From Prorocentrum cordatum (lineage: Eukaryota > Sar > Dinophyceae > Prorocentrales > Prorocentraceae), in NCBI GenBank assembly GCA_963575745.1, contig CAUYUJ010012191.1, forward strand, positions 247,001 to 311,000: 64,000 nt of DNA. The letters run 5' to 3'. Shown here piece after piece: positions 1-11,531 of this stretch. The position numbers and the translations under genes are program-made. The notes under the pieces were generated by a model. The model was given only the letters and a program-made list of their open reading frames with translations. It did not search any database and was not told where the DNA came from. The stretch's first letter is position 1. Each line of letters opens with the position of its first letter.

Positions 1-144
1 AGAAGGCGCCGGCCCTACATCTACAGCCAAGGCCCGCGCCTTCTGAGGAGCAGCCTTCTTCTAAGAAGCCTTCCCCGCCCTGCCCCCCTTGTGCGCGTGG
101 TCGAGTGCTCTGGCGGCGCGCACAGCCCAAATCGTTGGATACCA

Positions 145-300
145 TCGTTTCTCCGCTCGCGACCGATTCTGTCTCAAGTTCTGGTACCTGTCGCGACCGC
201 CTTGCTTCAAAATCGGTGGCGACCGATCGGTGGCGATCGATCGGTCGCGACCGAGTTGGCGTGCCGATCGGTCGCTACCGATCGCGACCGAGGACAATCT
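145..300. repeat. Cluster of GATCGGT / GGTCGCGACC palindromic motifs
   Basis: The motifs CGATCGGT, GGTGGCGACC and GGTCGCGACC recur in both orientations, so the stretch can fold into several overlapping hairpins. No coding signal is seen on either strand. The function is unknown; it may be the remnant of a short palindromic repeat family. Confidence 0.55.
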
Positions 301-507
301 GGTATTCAATGATCTGGGACTCGGGGTCGCGGGAGGGCGGGCGGCTCTCCCCAACCCCCCTCGCGCCGTGGAAAGCTCACCACGGGGAACTGTTGGCCCG
401 TTGCGGCATCTGGGGGCCTTCGCCGGGCCCAGAGCCCGTCAAACAGCGCCTCGGGATGAGGAACCAGTGCAGGGGAATGGGTCGAGATCTCTGGGGGTCT
501 GCACGTC

Positions 508-659
508 GTTCATTTCTAATCGTGCTCTTTTCGAATTGTTCTCGTTTCTAATTGTTCCTGCCCCCCTAGTGGCCAGGAAGAGGCCCAGGATAGAATAATT
601 AGAAATGAAAGGATCTTGGCCCCCCCAAATCAAGGAACTTTCGAATATTAGAAATGAAC
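508..659. mobile_element. Foldback / MITE-like element, 13-bp perfect inverted ends
   Basis: The ends GTTCATTTCTAAT (508-520) and ATTAGAAATGAAC (647-659) are perfect inverted repeats. A second pair is nested inside (TTTCTAATT at 545-553, AATTAGAAA at 597-605). At ~152 bp with no coding capacity, it fits a miniature inverted-repeat element. No clear target-site duplication is seen. Confidence 0.5.
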
Positions 660-834
660 AGTGTGTACGTATTGAAACATCAGGACATCTCATGCCTGGG
701 TGGGCGGCGCCCATAGGGGGTGGCGCGAGGGGGGCAGCCGTCCACAACAGGGCGGCTGGGCTTCCTGAGGAGGCAGGGCGGCTTCGAAGTCCGCACGGCT
801 TTCAAGAGGGCCTTCTTAGGAGCCCCAGATAGAC

Positions 835-978
835 GAGCGCGTTCCACTACTCGCAAAGTAACTACTCGCAAATGGCCTGGATACCCCGCGGAGGATCTAC
901 GATAAATTACACCAAAGCGGACATGTGTTTTGTCCGGACGTTTGCGAGTAGGCACTTTGCGAGTAGTGGAACGCCCTC
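835..978. mobile_element. Foldback element with ~38-bp inverted arms
   Basis: The arms at 835-872 and 941-978 are near-perfect reverse complements, with three or four mismatches over 38 bp. Each contains direct repeats of ACTCGCAAA or its complement. The 68-bp loop holds a minor inverted repeat (GTCCGGAC-like). The element lies in the 3' part of the open frame of the membrane-protein gene and supplies its apparent last ~25 codons and stop, so it probably sits in an intron or the 3' flank. Confidence 0.7.
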
Positions 979-2585
979 GGTGACCAGAGCCCTTTCGGGA
1001 AGCCCCCGCGATCTAAGAAGCCCAGCCGCCTTCTCTGGCTTTGCCGCCCCCCTCCCGCCAACCCCCTCGTGCGAGCCGCTGGCTCCTTGCGCAGGGCGTC
1101 CACCGAGTCGAGGTCCAGGCCCGAGCAGGCGGCCAGGAAGCGGAAGGAGTCGGTGATGCTGCCGGCGTTGAGGACGCCCTGCAGGTCCAGCTCGTCGTCA
1201 TGCGTTCCCCGCTTCTCCGCCTTGCGTATCGCGTTCTCCACCGCGAACCTGGACACATGCCTCACGCAGACGACCCACAGCAGCGTCATCAGAAAGTTTT
1301 GGAGCATCGCGATGGAGAAGTCGACCCAGTCCGTATACCAGTGGCCGTCGATCATGCTGAGGCCGTACCCCTGGATCTGGTAGAGTGTCTCCTGCCAGCA
1401 GTACCACCACGCGTAACAGACGTCGTAGCAAGCCATCAAGAATATCCACTGTTGGAACTGGGTCTGCGTTCGGAAGCGGCAGATGCAACTGACGGCGCAA
1501 ACAATAGAACTTAGAATCACCGCGTACGTGTACGCGGCAAACAGGCCCAGAACTTCGCTGTCGGTGAGGGCCGTCACGTACTCCATGCCGAAATCGTAGC
1601 CTGCGTCGGTTGTCGCGTAGGACGCCACGGTGAGGGTGAGCATCTGCGCGGACAGACGCACGCGCCTCGTCACCCAGAGCTTGTCATCCACTGGTGGTGG
1701 TTCGGGCATCACGTACAGCAGCGTCATCGCGAGGATATTCGTAACGATTGCCTTGTATGCCTTCCAAGTGACCGACAGAGCTGCACCTTCGATGGTGCAG
1801 CGGCCCAGCATCATGTCAGTGATGGTCTGGAACTTCTGCCGATCACCTGACTGCAGAAGGAGTGCTGACGGGGTCCCATACGAGAACTGACGGGGAACTG
1901 TCGCGTTCGTCGTGTTGGTGAAGAGGTAGGCGTACTCCGCGGCAGAGTACGCATCGATGAGCTGCAACTCTTTGTCCCAGACGCCGTTCCAAATGTATCC
2001 CAGGGTGCTCCACGTGGAACACAAGAGGATCGTCAACACGGACTTGAGCCAACCGTTCTTCGAGTAGCCAGGCAACCCGATGTGGTACAACCACTCCATG
2101 TAAGACTGTGCCAATATGAATACGATTGTGACCGGAACCGCCACAAACAAACCAGTCGGACAGCCGATTCTAAACACGCTCACGATGGCCAAATTCGGGA
2201 AAACCAAGGCGGCTAAGCCGGACATCGCAGTGCCGACAGCGGTGCCACAGGTGATGCTCAGCATATAGCGCCAACCTTGCAGCGTAAGCTTCGTGTCTTT
2301 CCCGTCGTCTCTCTCCAGCTGGTGCATAAGCTCAGACTTCAACAAAGGCATGAACATCAACAAGAACAATGTGTACAACCCCCAGCCTAGGGTAGTCTCG
2401 GAGTACTGCGGAAAGGACATTTTGAACGTGTAGCACCAATTCACAGCCACCACAGTAGCGATGATCCAATCGAAGCAAAACTGAATAGCCTGCAACGTGA
2501 CAATCACGCTCATGCTGGGAATCCGCCACTGAATTTTCTGTATTGAGCTTGTAAACATTCCAAAGCCGTAGACCACGATTTCCAC
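897..2585 (-). CDS. Multi-pass membrane protein, family not recognised
   Basis: A 562-codon open frame on the minus strand. About ten hydrophobic segments are visible at residues ~26-52, 67-83, 105-138, 143-162, 180-199, 276-293, 311-326, 345-370, 378-397 and 422-444. A luminal-looking loop at 200-275 carries possible N-glycosylation sites near 224 and 227. The cytosolic-looking tail after 445 is charged. The first codon is GTG; the frame stays open upstream to a TAG at 2682-2684 without an ATG, and the first in-frame ATG is codon 10. This is therefore probably one large exon. After about residue 505 the composition changes and the frame runs into the 835-978 foldback element, so the true C-terminus or a splice donor probably lies near 1075. 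Residue composition and regular helix spacing make coding convincing. Transporter or channel is only a guess. Confidence 0.75.
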   Translation of the reverse strand: MEIVVYGFGMFTSSIQKIQWRIPSMSVIVTLQAIQFCFDWIIATVVAVNWCYTFKMSFPQYSETTLGWGLYTLFLLMFMPLLKSELMHQLERDDGKDTKLTLQGWRYMLSITCGTAVGTAMSGLAALVFPNLAIVSVFRIGCPTGLFVAVPVTIVFILAQSYMEWLYHIGLPGYSKNGWLKSVLTILLCSTWSTLGYIWNGVWDKELQLIDAYSAAEYAYLFTNTTNATVPRQFSYGTPSALLLQSGDRQKFQTITDMMLGRCTIEGAALSVTWKAYKAIVTNILAMTLLYVMPEPPPVDDKLWVTRRVRLSAQMLTLTVASYATTDAGYDFGMEYVTALTDSEVLGLFAAYTYAVILSSIVCAVSCICRFRTQTQFQQWIFLMACYDVCYAWWYCWQETLYQIQGYGLSMIDGHWYTDWVDFSIAMLQNFLMTLLWVVCVRHVSRFAVENAIRKAEKRGTHDDELDLQGVLNAGSITDSFRFLAACSGLDLDSVDALRKEPAARTRGLAGGGRQSQRRRLGFLDRGGFPKGLWSPRAFHYSQSAYSQTSGQNTCPLWCNLS

Positions 2586-3099
2586 AATTTCTGGGCGCTC
2601 ATGAGATCTGCCCCGAGTTCCAAAATCACTCCAAAGCGATATGCTTTGTTTAAGAACTTTTTGGCTCCAGAGGGTGTCAGTCTAGGTGCTCTAGACCTTT
2701 CCTGCCGATCTCAGGGGCTCCCAACAGGACCCGATGGGACCTCCAGAGGCCCCCAGGACCCTCCCCCAAGATGCCTCCACGAGTCCCCAAGAGGTGCCAT
2801 AAAGAGGGTCCCAGAGACCCTCAGAGGCCTCCAAAAGGTCTATGGTCATGAGGCAGTTTTCCTTTAGATTCTGGCAAGTCTCCTGGCATGGATGCTCGAA
2901 AAGAAACCTGAACTCCGCGCAGGCTGGGACTCGCCTCCACCCATCACAGTTGAACATGCGGCGGAGGGGGGTTGGAATGCCACGCAAGTGAACCTGCCCG
3001 ACACCGAAAAAAAACAGCCTCCAGAGGCCTCCAAGAGGCCTTTGGGGAACGACCCCATGCAAGGTGGCAGGATGGGCCGAAGGCCACTGGTCAGCCGCC

Positions 3100-3235
3100 C
3101 CCGTTTGGATTTTTCAAAGGGGTGCCTGGCGTGCCGAACGATATGGCTTTTGGTTTTGGTTCTTTTTCCCAAAGAACCTCCCCTGGGGCTTCGGCCCGTC
3201 CCGCCGGCCACCCAGAAAACCCACCTGTCGTCGCC
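3100..3235. repeat. Dispersed repeat, copy 1 (second copy 4690-4812)
   Basis: Both segments share the order GGGGTGCCTGGCGT, CTTTTGGTTTTGG, and then the CTTCGGCCCGTCCCGCCGGC block, with interruptions between. They are embedded in the minisatellite and mark a duplication longer than its basic unit. Confidence 0.65.
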
Positions 3236-4563
3236 TTTCTTGCCCCAAGATGGCCTAATATGGCCTCCAAGACGGCCAAGATATCCCAGGATGGCCTCCA
3301 AGTTGCTCCAAGACCGCCAAGATGGCCTCAAAGACGGCTGCGATGGCCCCAAAATGTACCCAAGACTGCCCGAGATGGCCTCAAGATAATCTAAGCCGGC
3401 CCAAAAAGCCTGCAAGAGGCCTCCAAAACGGCCCACGAGGCCTCCAAGACGTCCTCCATGAGGGCCCGAAGACGTCAAAATCATGTATTTTCCATTGGTT
3501 TTGAAGGATGTTGGTATGTGCTCCTTTTCGGCCTTCCGACGGCCCAAGACGGCCCAAGAGGCCATCAAGATCGCCCAAGAGGCCCCCAAGAAGGCTCCAT
3601 GACGGCCCACATGGCCTCCAAGACGGCCCCCCCATGACGGCCCAAGGGGCCTCCAACACGCCCAAGATGGCCTCCAAGACGCCCAAGATGGCCTCCAAGA
3701 CGGCCCCGAAGCGCCCCAAGAGGGCCCCAAGTCGGCCCAGAAAGGCCCCCAAGACGGCTCCCGACGGCGTCAGACGTGCCAGGAACCCACCAAGATGGCC
3801 GAAGTTGGCTCGAAGCTGGCCCAAGACGGCCCAAGAGGCCCCCAACAGGGCTTCCAGGAAGGCCAGAAGGGGCCAAAAACATTGAATTTCCTAAGGTTTT
3901 TGACGGATTTTGACATTTGCTTCTTTTCGGCCTTCCGACGGCCCGAGACGGCCCAAGAGCTCCCAAAGATCGCCGAAAGATCGCCCAAAAGGCCTCCAAG
4001 ATGGCCCCAGAACGGCCCAAGAGGGCCCCAAGACGGCCCCAAGAGGCTCCCAAGACGGCACAGGAGGCCTTTAAGACGCCCAAGATGGCCTCCAAGATGG
4101 CCCTGGAGCATTCCAAGAGGGCCCCAGGTCAGCCCATAGAGGCCCCCCAAACGGCTTCCGACGGCGTCAGACAGACCAAGAGCCCACCACGACGGCCGAA
4201 CATGGCCCTGAGATGGCCCAAGACGGCCCAAGAGGCCTCCAAGAGGGCCCCCAGGAAGGCCCGAAAAAGGCCCAAATCATTAATATCCCATGGTTGTTGA
4301 AGGATTGTGGCATTTGCTTTTTTTCTGCCTTCCGACGGCCCGAGACGGCCCAAGTGCCCCCAAAGATCGCCCAAGGTGCCCAAGACACGGCCCCAAGAGG
4401 CCCCCAAGACGGCCCAAGAGGTCTCCAAGACGCTCAAGATGGCCTCCAAGACGGCCCAAGAGCTCTCCAAGACGTCCTCCAAGAAGGCCCGAGAGGGTCA
4501 AAATTGCCTCCAGACGGCCAAGATAACCTTCAAGATGCCCACGTGTTCCCCAAAGGCTTTCCA

Positions 4564-4680
4564 AACCGATTCGGGGAACACATGGTTCGATAGCTTGGCA
4601 GGTCTGGCCTCCACGTTCGGCCACATAGGCGCTTCCAAAAAGACAGGGGGCGGCGGTGATTCGCAGTAGGCGTCTTCGAT
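4564..4680. repeat. Dispersed repeat, copy 1 (second copy 5537-5652)
   Basis: The copies share CGGGGAACNCNTGG, GATAGCTTGGC, AGGCGCTTCC, then GGGGGCGGCGGTGATT and AGGCGTCTTCG. The second copy ends where the minisatellite field ends, so this may be the boundary module of the higher-order repeat. Confidence 0.65.
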
Positions 4681-5659
4681 TCCGCCGCCCCCTGTTGATT
4701 CATCACAGGGGTGCCTGGCGTACTAGACCCTTTCGCTTTTGGTTTTGGCTCTTTTCCTGAAAGAATTCTCCCTGGGGGCTTCGGCCCGTCCCGCCGGCCA
4801 CCCGAAAGGGACCTCATCGACCGCAACAAATCCGCCAAGACGGCTCCACATGGCCTCCAGGATGGTCACGTCAGCCCAAGATGGCCTCCGAGATGGCCTC
4901 CAAGTCGCCAAAGATGGTCCAAGATGGCTTCCAAGACGGCCCGAGAGAGTCCAAGATGCCTTCAAGTTCGTCCAAGAAGCCTCCAAGACGGCACAAGATG
5001 GCTCCAAGATGGCGTAAGACTGGCCATGAGGCCCCCAAGAGGCCTCCAATACGTCCTCCAGAAGGCCCGAGAGGGCAAAAATCATTGATTTTCCGGAGGT
5101 TGTTAAAGGATTTTAGCATTTTCTTCTTATCAGCGCTCCGACGGCCCAAGACGGCCCAAGAGGCCCCCAACATCGTCCCAAGAGCGCCCAAGAGGCCTTC
5201 AAGATGGCCCCATGACAGCAAGGTGGCCCCACGAAGAGCCTTAGACGGCCCAAGATGGCCCCGAAGACGCCGAAGATGGCCTCCAAGACGGCCAAGATGG
5301 CCTCCAAGACGGCCAAAAAGGCCTCTAAGACAGCGAAGATGGCCCCAAGATGCACGCAAGACGGCCCCAGATGGCGATGGCCTGAAGATGGCCTTCGACT
5401 GCCCGAAAGGCCCGCCAGAGGCCTCCAAGAAGGCCCAAGAGCCCTCCAAGACGTCCTCCAGGGAGGCCGGAAAGCTCGGACACAACCTGGTCCGATAGCT
5501 CGGCCCGGCTCCATGCTCCCCGAAAGCTTTCGAAACTCGCTCGGGGAACGCGTGGCCTGATAGCTTGGCCAAGCTCAAATCCAACTTTCTGCTACGCAGG
5601 CGCTTCCGAAAAGGCAGGGGGCGGCGGTGATTAGCCGTAGGCGTCTTCGGTAGTAAGAC

Positions 5660-7940
5660 TTGGCAAGCCTGAAAGCGTGCGGACGTTAGACCGTGATCAT
5701 GTAAAGTTCGGTCGGGGCAAGCCTCGCTGAGCCATACAACTGCTGCCCCTGGGCCAGAATCGGCAGTCAACGTCGTGACATCAATGTTTGTCATATGTCA
5801 AGGCCCATGGGACACGACAGAAGATGGGATCGGCGACTGGAAGCCTGGAAGATGGCAGCCTAAGATGAGTGCGCCTGGGCGCACGCGGCAAAATATTTCA
5901 AGGATTTCGTGCGTGCTTAGCCACATGTTCCCGCCTGTGCCCTAATACGGCCACTCCGCGTGGGCATACAGGCCTGAACTGACGTGGCTTGTCAACGCCC
6001 TGGGGCCCTCCTCTAGCCAGCACCATCAGAAAACGATCCGTGGCAAGATGGATACATAGTGGTGGTTGGGGGTCGACAGCTACATCAGGGGTCCACGTCG
6101 TGAAACACCCACGGCGCCCAGAGCTCCAGGCTCGAATGTTCTCGAAACGGTTGGGGGCATTCCTGAAGGCTTCTCGGTGCTATCCATAAGCCGCGCCTCG
6201 TCGGGAGCCTTCTAGGCAACCTTGGGTCGCTCCGAACTGCCGCCTGGTGGCCTGAGTCGTGGCCTAGAAGCCAACTGACCTGGGGGGACGAGGACTCACT
6301 TTCAGCGGAGGGACAAGGTCGACAACGCTGGGAGACCACGGTAGCGACGGTGGCAGCGTAGATGACGAATGTGACAAGGACGGCAGCGTCGGCGACAACG
6401 ACGATAGACGACGACGGTCGAAGGCGACGACGACGACAACAACGTTACCGAGGGACAAAAGCGACGACATTCAAGACCCTGACGGCGGCGGATGAGGCAG
6501 CGCGGCGACGACGAACCCAAACGTCCGATGTCAAATTTCTCTCAAAGCCGGCGGGGCGAAAACGACGTGACATCCGAGAGGATCCCTGACTCTTCGGAGG
6601 GGGCAGCGTTGCGCAGAGACCGAGGGGGCGAGCAGACGACGCAGAGGGGACTGGGAGGACACAAGCAATGTCCAGACATCACTGGGGAAGACACAAACAA
6701 TCGCGGGTCGCTCAACCAAACGATCTCCTTGAAAGTACGGCTGGAGCTGTTCAACGAGGTGGCCACGCCGACAACCAGCTTCGGAATGCAGTAGCAACAA
6801 CCCGACAGAACAGCCTCCGTGCGCATGGGTAATCCCACCAGCCCTCTGAGCGGAGGTGATGTATCAATTTTCTCCCCCCTCCCAAACCCACCCTTACACT
6901 ATTCGGGACGGGGTGTGCCTGCTCCCTTCTTTACAAATGGCTATGATCGCCTAGCTGCCGTAACCTACTCCTCGGAAGACCTAGGGCAACGAATTTCAGA
7001 CCGGGCGCTGTTCAATTCGATAGACGGCCGACGCAGCAAACCGCCCCTCGGATTGGCACGCGATCAAACTAGAACCAACTAAAGCTCCTTCCTCGGCTTC
7101 GGCCAGATCGCTAAGCACAGGAAGATAACATGCGCAAACAACTAAAGGTCGAAACGGCCCGCCTCCCCTACTATTCGTTTCCCTTAGACTGCATCCCATG
7201 CCTCCGTCACAACTGTCGCGTCTCCCCCAGTCCGTCCACAGCATGAACTGATCAAATCAAAGTAGGATTAGTCTGCAATCTGGCCGCACACCCACCTAGC
7301 CCCATGTGAAATCCGATGCCTAATTGCCCATCCCGTCAAACGCCTGGTTGATATCACGCTTCTGCCACTGGATCGGGTCGTAGATATTTCATCTAGGCCG
7401 AGCTCGTGATCTGATAACTGAGTGTATAATGATGTCTGTGGTGTGCCGAAGACTGAGGTGCTGTCGGTGAGAAATCCGTTCCGCGTGCCCGTATGTTCTG
7501 TCAACAACACGTACACATCGAATCTCTACAGAGTCGCCTGTCGAGTCGCCCGGGCTACGGAACTTGCCTCTGCTCGTCTCGTTGTTTTTGTAACAATGAA
7601 AGCGCCACCTCTCCCGTTTGACCAGCCGCAGGCCTGGAACCATGCCAACAGCTCCCTCAACACCCTTGTCCAACACACAAGATACAGTACAAGCAGCGGC
7701 AGGATTTTGAACCATTCGCGGGTTCCCCGTGATTACTTTGTACTGTTTGTTGGTATGTTGGTGTGTATCGCATGCTGCACGATGCGCGCAGCACCAACAT
7801 CGTTGCCGAACAAACGTGCGAAGTGAATGCGGGTGCACATGCCGTACAGCAGCCATGGTAACCACCTCGCCGCGATTTCGCATTGGTGTTTGACAGAGAT
7901 GGTAGGGTGTTTGACGTGTTTTCTGGTGTGTACGGTCACG
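5660..7940. other. No gene seen
   Basis: The sequence is of mixed composition and every open frame is short and unconvincing. A small GAC/GAT-rich tract lies at about 6363-6440. I see no repeats of note and no recognisable domain on either strand. Confidence 0.5.
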
Positions 7941-7941
7941 T

Positions 7942-8150
7942 GCAGTGGCGCACCTGGCACACTTTGCGCGCGTCGCGCACCCTGTGTGGCTGGAACACGT
8001 GGCACACTTGGCGCATGAGGAACACTCGGCGCATATGAAGCGTACGGCGCATCTGGCGCACCAGGCGCGCCTGGCACGTGCGGGCCCCTGGGGCGCCTGG
8101 CGCACCTGGTGCGCATGGCACGCTTGGCGCACCTTGCCTTGTCAGAGTCG
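7942..8150. repeat. Degenerate TGGCGCACC minisatellite
   Basis: A 9-10-bp unit close to TGGCGCACC/TGGCACAC recurs about 20 times, which makes frames on both strands read as Ala/His/Leu or Ala/Pro/Gly strings. No gene is called here. Confidence 0.65.
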
Positions 8151-8344
8151 CGCACCCAATCAAGTGTTTTGGTAACCCAGAACTGCGACCCCAATTGCGA
8201 CCTCAGACTGTGCGGACACCCGGGTGTTACTTACGTATGTGCGGGGAGGTCGGATGGGAAAGAGCGCGGAGACTTGCGGCTTGCGGTCGGCTGACCCCTC
8301 CCCCTCCCCCCTTTGGGTCTGGACGGGGTTCTGCCAGATGTGTG

Positions 8345-9640
8345 AAAGCGTTCAAGATTGCCCAGAATGGCTCCGAAGCGGTTCCCAATGAGACAAGACG
8401 GTTCCCAATCTTGCTCAAGATAGCCGAAAACGGTTCATATACACACACGCATCTCCCGAAAGGTCCAATGAGGCCACAAAGCGGCCCCAAATGGCCACGA
8501 AACCTCCCTAAGAACCCTCCCGAAAGATCCGAGCCGTCACGAAATCTCGCGGCACTGATTCTTGCGCTTTCGTTTTTTCGCCCTGTCTGGCTTGTGGCGC
8601 CTCATGACGATTCCAACGTTGCTCAAGCGAGCACCAGAAGAGACCCAAGACGGCTCCCATAATGCCAAAAGAACGCCCAACAACGCCCAACGAGCGCACC
8701 AGGAGTTGGGGTTATTTCCCCAGGTCCCTCGCCAGCCAGCGCTTTGTCCGTCCGCCTCCTCTATCATTTTCCCTCTTCCTCCCTTCCTTCCGAGCGACTT
8801 GACGGCGCCCGGACAATCGGGGCGCCGCGACTGTCCGGGCCGGGCCGCCCGGCATTGCCCTCCAATTCCGCGGGCGACACCGAGCGTCTGCCGCGCGGGT
8901 ACCCCCCCTGCGGCCCAGGTCATGGAAGGTGGCGCCCGACGCTTTGCGGGAGGCGCCTCCCTCCCTTTCTCCTCCCTCGTTCCATCCTCCCTCCCTCGCT
9001 CCTTCTTCCCTCGCTCCTTCTGCCTCCCTCCTTCCTGCTCCCTTTCGTCCTCCCTTCTCCTCTTTTCCTCTCTGCCGCGTGCTCAAGTAAGCGATCGTCT
9101 CCGCACCTGGTGTGTGCCGACGGGAAGCCCAGACGGCGCTGCGGCTGCAGACGCGCCCGCCTGCCGAGCCGACCCTCTGTGATCCGTCGTTGTCCTTCTC
9201 CAGCGTTTCTCATTGTCCTTGTTTTCGTCTTGTCGATCCTGTCGATCCTTGCGCAACCGAGCCACTCCAGGCGAGAAAGCAGGGTGGCGGGCGATGACGA
9301 ACGACGCAAAAAAACGGGGCCATAGCCGATCAGGCGATCGATCACTTGTCGCCAAGGCCCCGACCTATGATGGAGGGGTCGGGGCCGACCCGCGAAAGAT
9401 TAGCTGGACGGGTTTTCCCCTCCTCGAGCTGTTTCAACGTCTGCGTCGCTGGCTTGCTGGGGGGCGCGCGGGGGCACTCCCCCCGACAGGCGCAGCTTCG
9501 CCGAGCCGAAGGCAGCACGCTCTCTACCCCAGACAATTCGGCCACCGTTGATCCAGAACTTATGGCTGAGGTGGGCGAGCCTGACCAAACCCGGGATGCC
9601 TGTGCAAGGCGATGCGCGCGCTATATATGTGTGTGAGTGT
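8345..9640. other. Gene-free stretch with degenerate repeats and a CT-rich tract
   Basis: 8345-8700 holds degenerate copies of the TCCCAA/CGGTTCCCAATG type. About 8950-9075 is CT-rich (CTCCCTCG- and CTCCTTC-like units). A GC-rich stretch with CGGGC palindromes lies at about 8800-8900. No coding region is supported. Confidence 0.45.
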
Positions 9641-9646
9641 GTGCGT

Positions 9647-9679
9647 GTGAATATATATATATATATATATATACATATA
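9647..9679. repeat. (TA)n microsatellite
   Basis: A pure alternating TA run, preceded by a short GT-rich stretch. Confidence 0.9.
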
Positions 9680-10016
9680 GCTGCTCCTCCCCTTCTTGCC
9701 CGCCCCTTGGAGAGCGCGCCGGTTGCGCTCACAAAACAACTGTAGTGGGTCGTGCTTGGGGCCGGGGGGGGGGCCTTGCACTTCTGAACATCAGGGAACT
9801 TATGTTTGCTACGCATTTCCCCGAAACAGGCTATACAGTTGCTGAAATCCACAACTTCAGAACTCCTCTGTATCTGAGGCTCACGGGGGCGAAGATTGCA
9901 AGGGTGCTCCTGGGCTCCGCGCTGTGCAATACCGTCGGATAGATCATTGCCTACCCAAGTCCAATGGGGGGCCCGAGGTCTCAAGGCACTTACTCCAAAA
10001 AAAGCGGCTGTAAACT

Positions 10017-10511
10017 CTATGCTGGCGGATCGCTCCACGACCTACGGCAAGAACGCGCCCCCAGAAAAAGTCCCCAAACTTCCGAGAACGCCACGTCCGT
10101 TAGGTCAGCGGCTGGCCCTTGGGCCCATGCTTCCAGCTCTGCCTGACTGTCCGAGTCGATCAGGATCTCCTGGGACGGTCCAACCAACCTCAGGGCCATT
10201 ACCACTGCATTCAGCTCGCCTGCGCCAGCTTCCTGCACGGGGCGAGGGGCCGCCCCGAACGCACTTCCTGACGCCTGGCTACTCTCGCCCATGGGCGCCA
10301 CTGCCCAGCCCGCGCGAGCACCGCGCATAACATTGCCGTCGAAGCCCGGGCCGTCGATGCAGATCCCAGGCCCGAGGAAACCCGACATAAGCCTGTTCTC
10401 CCACCGCCGAACCTCAGCAGCGAAATGCTTCGGCCAGTCGTATCCTGGGTCGGCCGCCAGCGCTCTGGTCGACAGGAAGTTGCGGGCGCCAACCTGCTTG
10501 CCTAAATCCAC
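10017..10511 (-). pseudogene. RNase H-like domain, C-terminal part of the LINE
   Basis: The reading frame shows the RNase H fold order: a first strand with ICIDGPGFDG and the following strand ARAGWAVAPMG, the helix GAGELNAVVMALRLV (carrying the expected E), then the strand ILIDSDSQAEL with its D. The first strand holds one acidic residue at the usual D position. This domain removes RNA from the RNA:DNA hybrid in LINEs that carry it. The frame is intact over ~165 codons but sits at the end of a broken element. Confidence 0.65.
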
Positions 10512-10557
10512 GCTGCGGCAGGTCCAGGTCCCACCTTAAAGAATGAAAGCCGTCGCG

Positions 10558-11444
10558 CTATAAGAAACGATGCTTCGGCGTGCCGCCATGCTGGCCGCAG
10601 ACCTTGCGCGGCGGCGGGATCGTGCGCCTGTCGTGAAACGGCACTTCATGGACCTCCTGCGACCACGCCACGCAGGAATGAGGCGGCAACATTTCCCCCA
10701 GATTTCCTAAGGCCGTGAGAGCGTCCACGGTGGGCCGCGACAGCGGCTCCGAAAGCGGAGGAACAACCCGTCCAGGGGTCTCGGGGCCCAAGGCCCCAAC
10801 ATGCCCCGGTATCGTCATCTGTGTAGAGTAGTTGATCAACTTTGTCAGGGTACGCCTACCGAAGAAGTGGAGGTCCAAAGGGAAACCGCGGCATGTGTTC
10901 CAAGCGTCCTATCTCTTGACACTCCAACCCACCCAACCGATCCACAGTAGCACAAACCGCTGCAGCAGGTCCCCGCAACCTGTTTCAAGACCTGGAGGCA
11001 GGGGTAGGGCACGCATTCGCGCAAGCTTTCATGATGCGTTCGGGGGCCCATCTCTGCTTACATGCTGGCTGCGACATTTTCAGCGGGAGGATATTCGCCT
11101 GGAATCCAGGGTCCATTTTGGCAGAGGGGTTAAGGGGAACCGGAGGGTCCTGGAGCGCCCGCGGCACGTCCCGAACGCGGCATGTCCTATCATCGAGCGC
11201 AATTTCATGAAGCTTGTTATGTTCATACCTATGACCGATGCGCCGTAAAAAACTGCAAGGCGACCTCCTGCCTCAACCACCATGCGCATGCCAGAACATC
11301 CTGAGCGCGCGCCATCGCATCGCTTGGACAGGAGGTCCTCGTCGGCCTGCCGCATGGCCCGCCCCGAGGTTCCGAGTGGTCTTCGCAACGTGTACTTTCC
11401 GTCGCATCACGAACCTCGATGCCCCGAGCAGTGGCCGTGATCAC
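10558..11444 (-). pseudogene. LINE region between RT and RNase H
   Basis: Three overlapping open stretches (11229-11444, 11080-11388 and 10558-10878) carry fragments such as VIGMNITSFMKLRSMIGH and LTALGNLGEMLPPHSCVAW. They occupy the thumb/connection position of the LINE polyprotein. I see no catalytic motif. Assignment rests on position and strand. Confidence 0.45.
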
Positions 11445-11531
11445 ACCTTTCGTGGGTGAGATCAGGAAACCGAGCCGTTCGAGCTTGTCACATGACAGAT
11501 GCGTCGCATCGGCCGCCGTCCTCGCCGCCGC

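Larger units (their letters stand above)
2686..5660. repeat. Degenerate 12-15-bp minisatellite in ~400-bp higher-order units
   Basis: The block is built from variants of GATGGCCTCCAAGACGGCCC in one orientation. A longer period is visible: a segment with a T-rich stretch followed by CCTTCCGACGGCCC recurs at about 3530, 3930, 4327 and 5134 (spacings 399, 397 and 2x~403). Open frames across it in several frames read as low-complexity Ala/Pro/Arg/Lys or Gly/Leu/Trp strings and are not counted as genes. Confidence 0.8.
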
